A DNA stretch of 20,845 bases from the NCBI GenBank assembly GCA_023375785.1, contig SZWC01016259.1:19720-40564 (forward strand), written 5' to 3'. Position 1 is the stretch's first letter. Each line of letters begins with the position of its first letter. A program made the position numbers and the translations under genes. The DNA comes from Penium margaritaceum. Lineage: Eukaryota; Streptophyta; Zygnematophyceae; Desmidiales; Peniaceae. This document shows positions 19,026 through 20,845 of this stretch, one piece after another. Under the pieces are notes generated by a model, which worked only from the letters and a program-made list of their open reading frames with translations, was not told the DNA's origin and did not search any database.

Positions 19026-20310
19026 AAGGTGGAGCATCTTTCTTTAATGAGCATAGTGGGCAAAATTTCATCTACAAGGAAAACATGGAGCAAGTTTGAA
19101 GAAGGTCAAGGAAGGTTAAGAAATGAGAAGCAAGGTGGACTAAGTTGGAGTAAGGTGGAGCAAGGTGGTGTGATAATTAGAATAGTTAATCATGATGAAT
19201 TAAGGTTGAAAAAGGATAAGAAAAGTTAAAATTCTTCGAGCAAGATAGTACAAGGTGAAGCAAAGCCGAGTAATGTGGAGGAAGGTGGAGTAGAGAGGAG
19301 CAAAATTGAGAAACATGGAGCATGGTGGAGACAGCTTATGCAATGTGGAGCAAGGGTCACCAAGGTGGTTCTAGATTAAGCATGAAAGACTTAGGCGAGT
19401 AAGGGCAAGGAAGATGAATAATGTTGTGCATGGTGGAGAAAGCTGGAGCAAGATGGAGCAAGGTGGATCAGTCAAAAGATTTTTGGAGCACGTTCAATCG
19501 AGATGGATTGAGGTGGAGCAAGTTGGAGCACTTTGGAACAAGCTATAGAATTGTGAAGCATGGTGAAGCAAGGTTATCGAAGATGGAGAATGATGGAGTA
19601 TATTGTGATGTGGATTGCGAGGTGAAGTGAGATGGAGAAAGGTGCAGCAAAGTGGACAAGTGTGGAATAAGGTTGAGAAAGTGGAGCAAGGTGAACAATT
19701 GTGAAAATCATGGATCAAGGCGCATCTAGGAAGAGAAAGTTGAATCGAGAAAGAACACAGTGGAGCAAGGTGGATCAATTTGGAATAGGGTGGAACAAGA
19801 CTTGCAAAATGTGGAGAGGCAGAGCAAGTGAGGAAAGGTCGTCATGTTGTAGGAAGGTGGATCAGAAAGAATAATTCAAAGCAATTTGAAGCAAGATGGA
19901 GAAGTATGGAACAAATTCAAGAAAGGTACACAATGGCTTAACACAACGTACCAAGGTGGAGCAAGGTGGAGCAAGATAGAGCAAGAAAAAGGAAGCCGAC
20001 GAATAAGCATGGAAAAGCAAGTTAGAAATTTTTTGAGCAAGGTGAAGCACTATGGAACAAGATGGAACACGATGGATTAAGTTGGGGAAACACAGGGAAA
20101 AGTAGAGAATGGTGAATCGTGGTGCAGGGTAGATCAAGGTGGAGCAAGATGGAAAAACAAAAGTGAAGAGACGTGGACTAATGAGAAGTAAGGGGAGGTG
20201 AGGGAAAAATTCAGAGTGATGTAGAGAAAATTGGAGCAAGGGGAGGCAAAGGTAAATGCCGTGGAGAAAGGTGGGTAAACATGGAGAAAAATGGAGCAAG
20301 GTGGAGTACG
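19026..20310 (+). repeat. Purine-rich decamer-type tandem array
   Basis: Degenerate repeats of GTGGAGCAAG (10 bp), clearest at 19447-19470, 19955-19985 and 20282-20310, with many 5- or 10-base offsets and point changes. The plus strand is strongly purine-biased, with GGAGCAAG, TGGAGAAA and GGTGAAGC words. Minus-strand frames give LAPPCST-like repeats every ten residues (three decamers); the longest is 170 codons (19862-20374). As in the minisatellite, this openness follows from composition. Confidence 0.85.
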
Positions 20311-20845
20311 GTACACAAAATTGGTTGGGATGGCATGCCAATGGGTCCGAGTTCATCTTACTCAGGCAGTGCAAGACACAATGTTTTCCTCCTACTATTT
20401 GAACATGTTATTCTTTGACCCTTACAATGGCTTGATGATCCCCATGGAATTATATGCCACTTGAATTTTCCATGACACTCCAAACTTCTAAGGCTCCACC
20501 AGGAAATGGGATCCTACATGGCACAGGTCATCTATCCCATAATGCACACACCTTGTGGCAGCCATTGTTGCTATTCAGGTTTGAGTCAGAGTGATAACTT
20601 AATTCGGAGTAGCATCCTTAGCCCCCATGGCATGACTCAGAAGACTGGCACTGAGCTCTACGCTCAATCTATCAAACTAGTAGACCCATCTCAGTGGCTT
20701 TCTACCTTCTGCACTAGACCTGTGTGAAGGATCATGCAGCCTGGGCCACAGCAAAGTTGTAGCCCATCCTCTGGGCAAGAGTGCCACATGAGTAACATGG
20801 GCATTAGATCTCTATCCACCATCTTCCCTTCCCACATCATAGGAG
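20311..20845. other. Unassigned unique-looking DNA at the right edge
   Basis: Balanced composition with no repeat structure. The longest frame, 20506-20727 plus (73 codons), has no motif. It could be the start of a transposon or a gene flank continuing outside the window; nothing supports a choice. Confidence 0.4.

Noticed and set aside
19862..20374. 170-codon minus-strand frame
   Set aside because: It is a by-product of the purine-rich decamer array (LAPPCST-like repeats) with no independent support.

Overview
This is eukaryotic nuclear DNA dominated by non-coding and repetitive sequence. Only one segment, the first 312 bases, reads as a confident protein-coding exon. The rest is AT-leaning, stop-rich intergenic DNA carrying old degraded repeats, three separate tandem-repeat systems and one cleanly delimited solo LTR. 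A GC-rich exon and CpG-rich 5' flank beside AT-rich, repeat-filled intergenic DNA, plus an LTR-retrotransposon footprint, fit a plant or alga-like genome (possibly a non-flowering streptophyte). The sequence does not prove the lineage, and I did not recognise a species-specific gene.

Layout. 1-312 (minus): start of a gene for a small secreted or membrane-anchored protein that runs off the left edge. 313-770: its GC- and CpG-rich upstream region. 765-10.1 kb: mostly unassigned DNA with weak open frames, two pairs of diverged repeats, a pyrimidine-to-purine strand switch at 6.0-6.8 kb, and two close hairpins at 7.5-7.6 kb. 10.12-11.25 kb: a tandem repeat of about 450 bp built of GTGTAT motifs, G and C homopolymer runs and a recurring 16-bp palindrome, followed by a strong G-quadruplex candidate at 11.27-11.31 kb. 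11.3-13.77 kb: AT-rich DNA with nothing recognisable. 13.77-19.02 kb: a 4.6-kb minisatellite with a 21-bp unit, interrupted at 16,771-17,417 by a 647-bp solo LTR. 19.03-20.31 kb: a second, unrelated purine-rich array with a basic unit near 10 bp. 20.31-20.845 kb: unassigned sequence.

The window is not an operon or a gene cluster. Its most informative feature is the nested arrangement on the right. A 21-bp array was already in place, an LTR retrotransposon inserted into it with a 5-bp target duplication (GCCTT), and recombination between LTRs left one LTR. Removing the LTR and one GCCTT restores the 21-bp phase exactly. No CRISPR array, rRNA, convincing tRNA, or intact transposon protein was seen.
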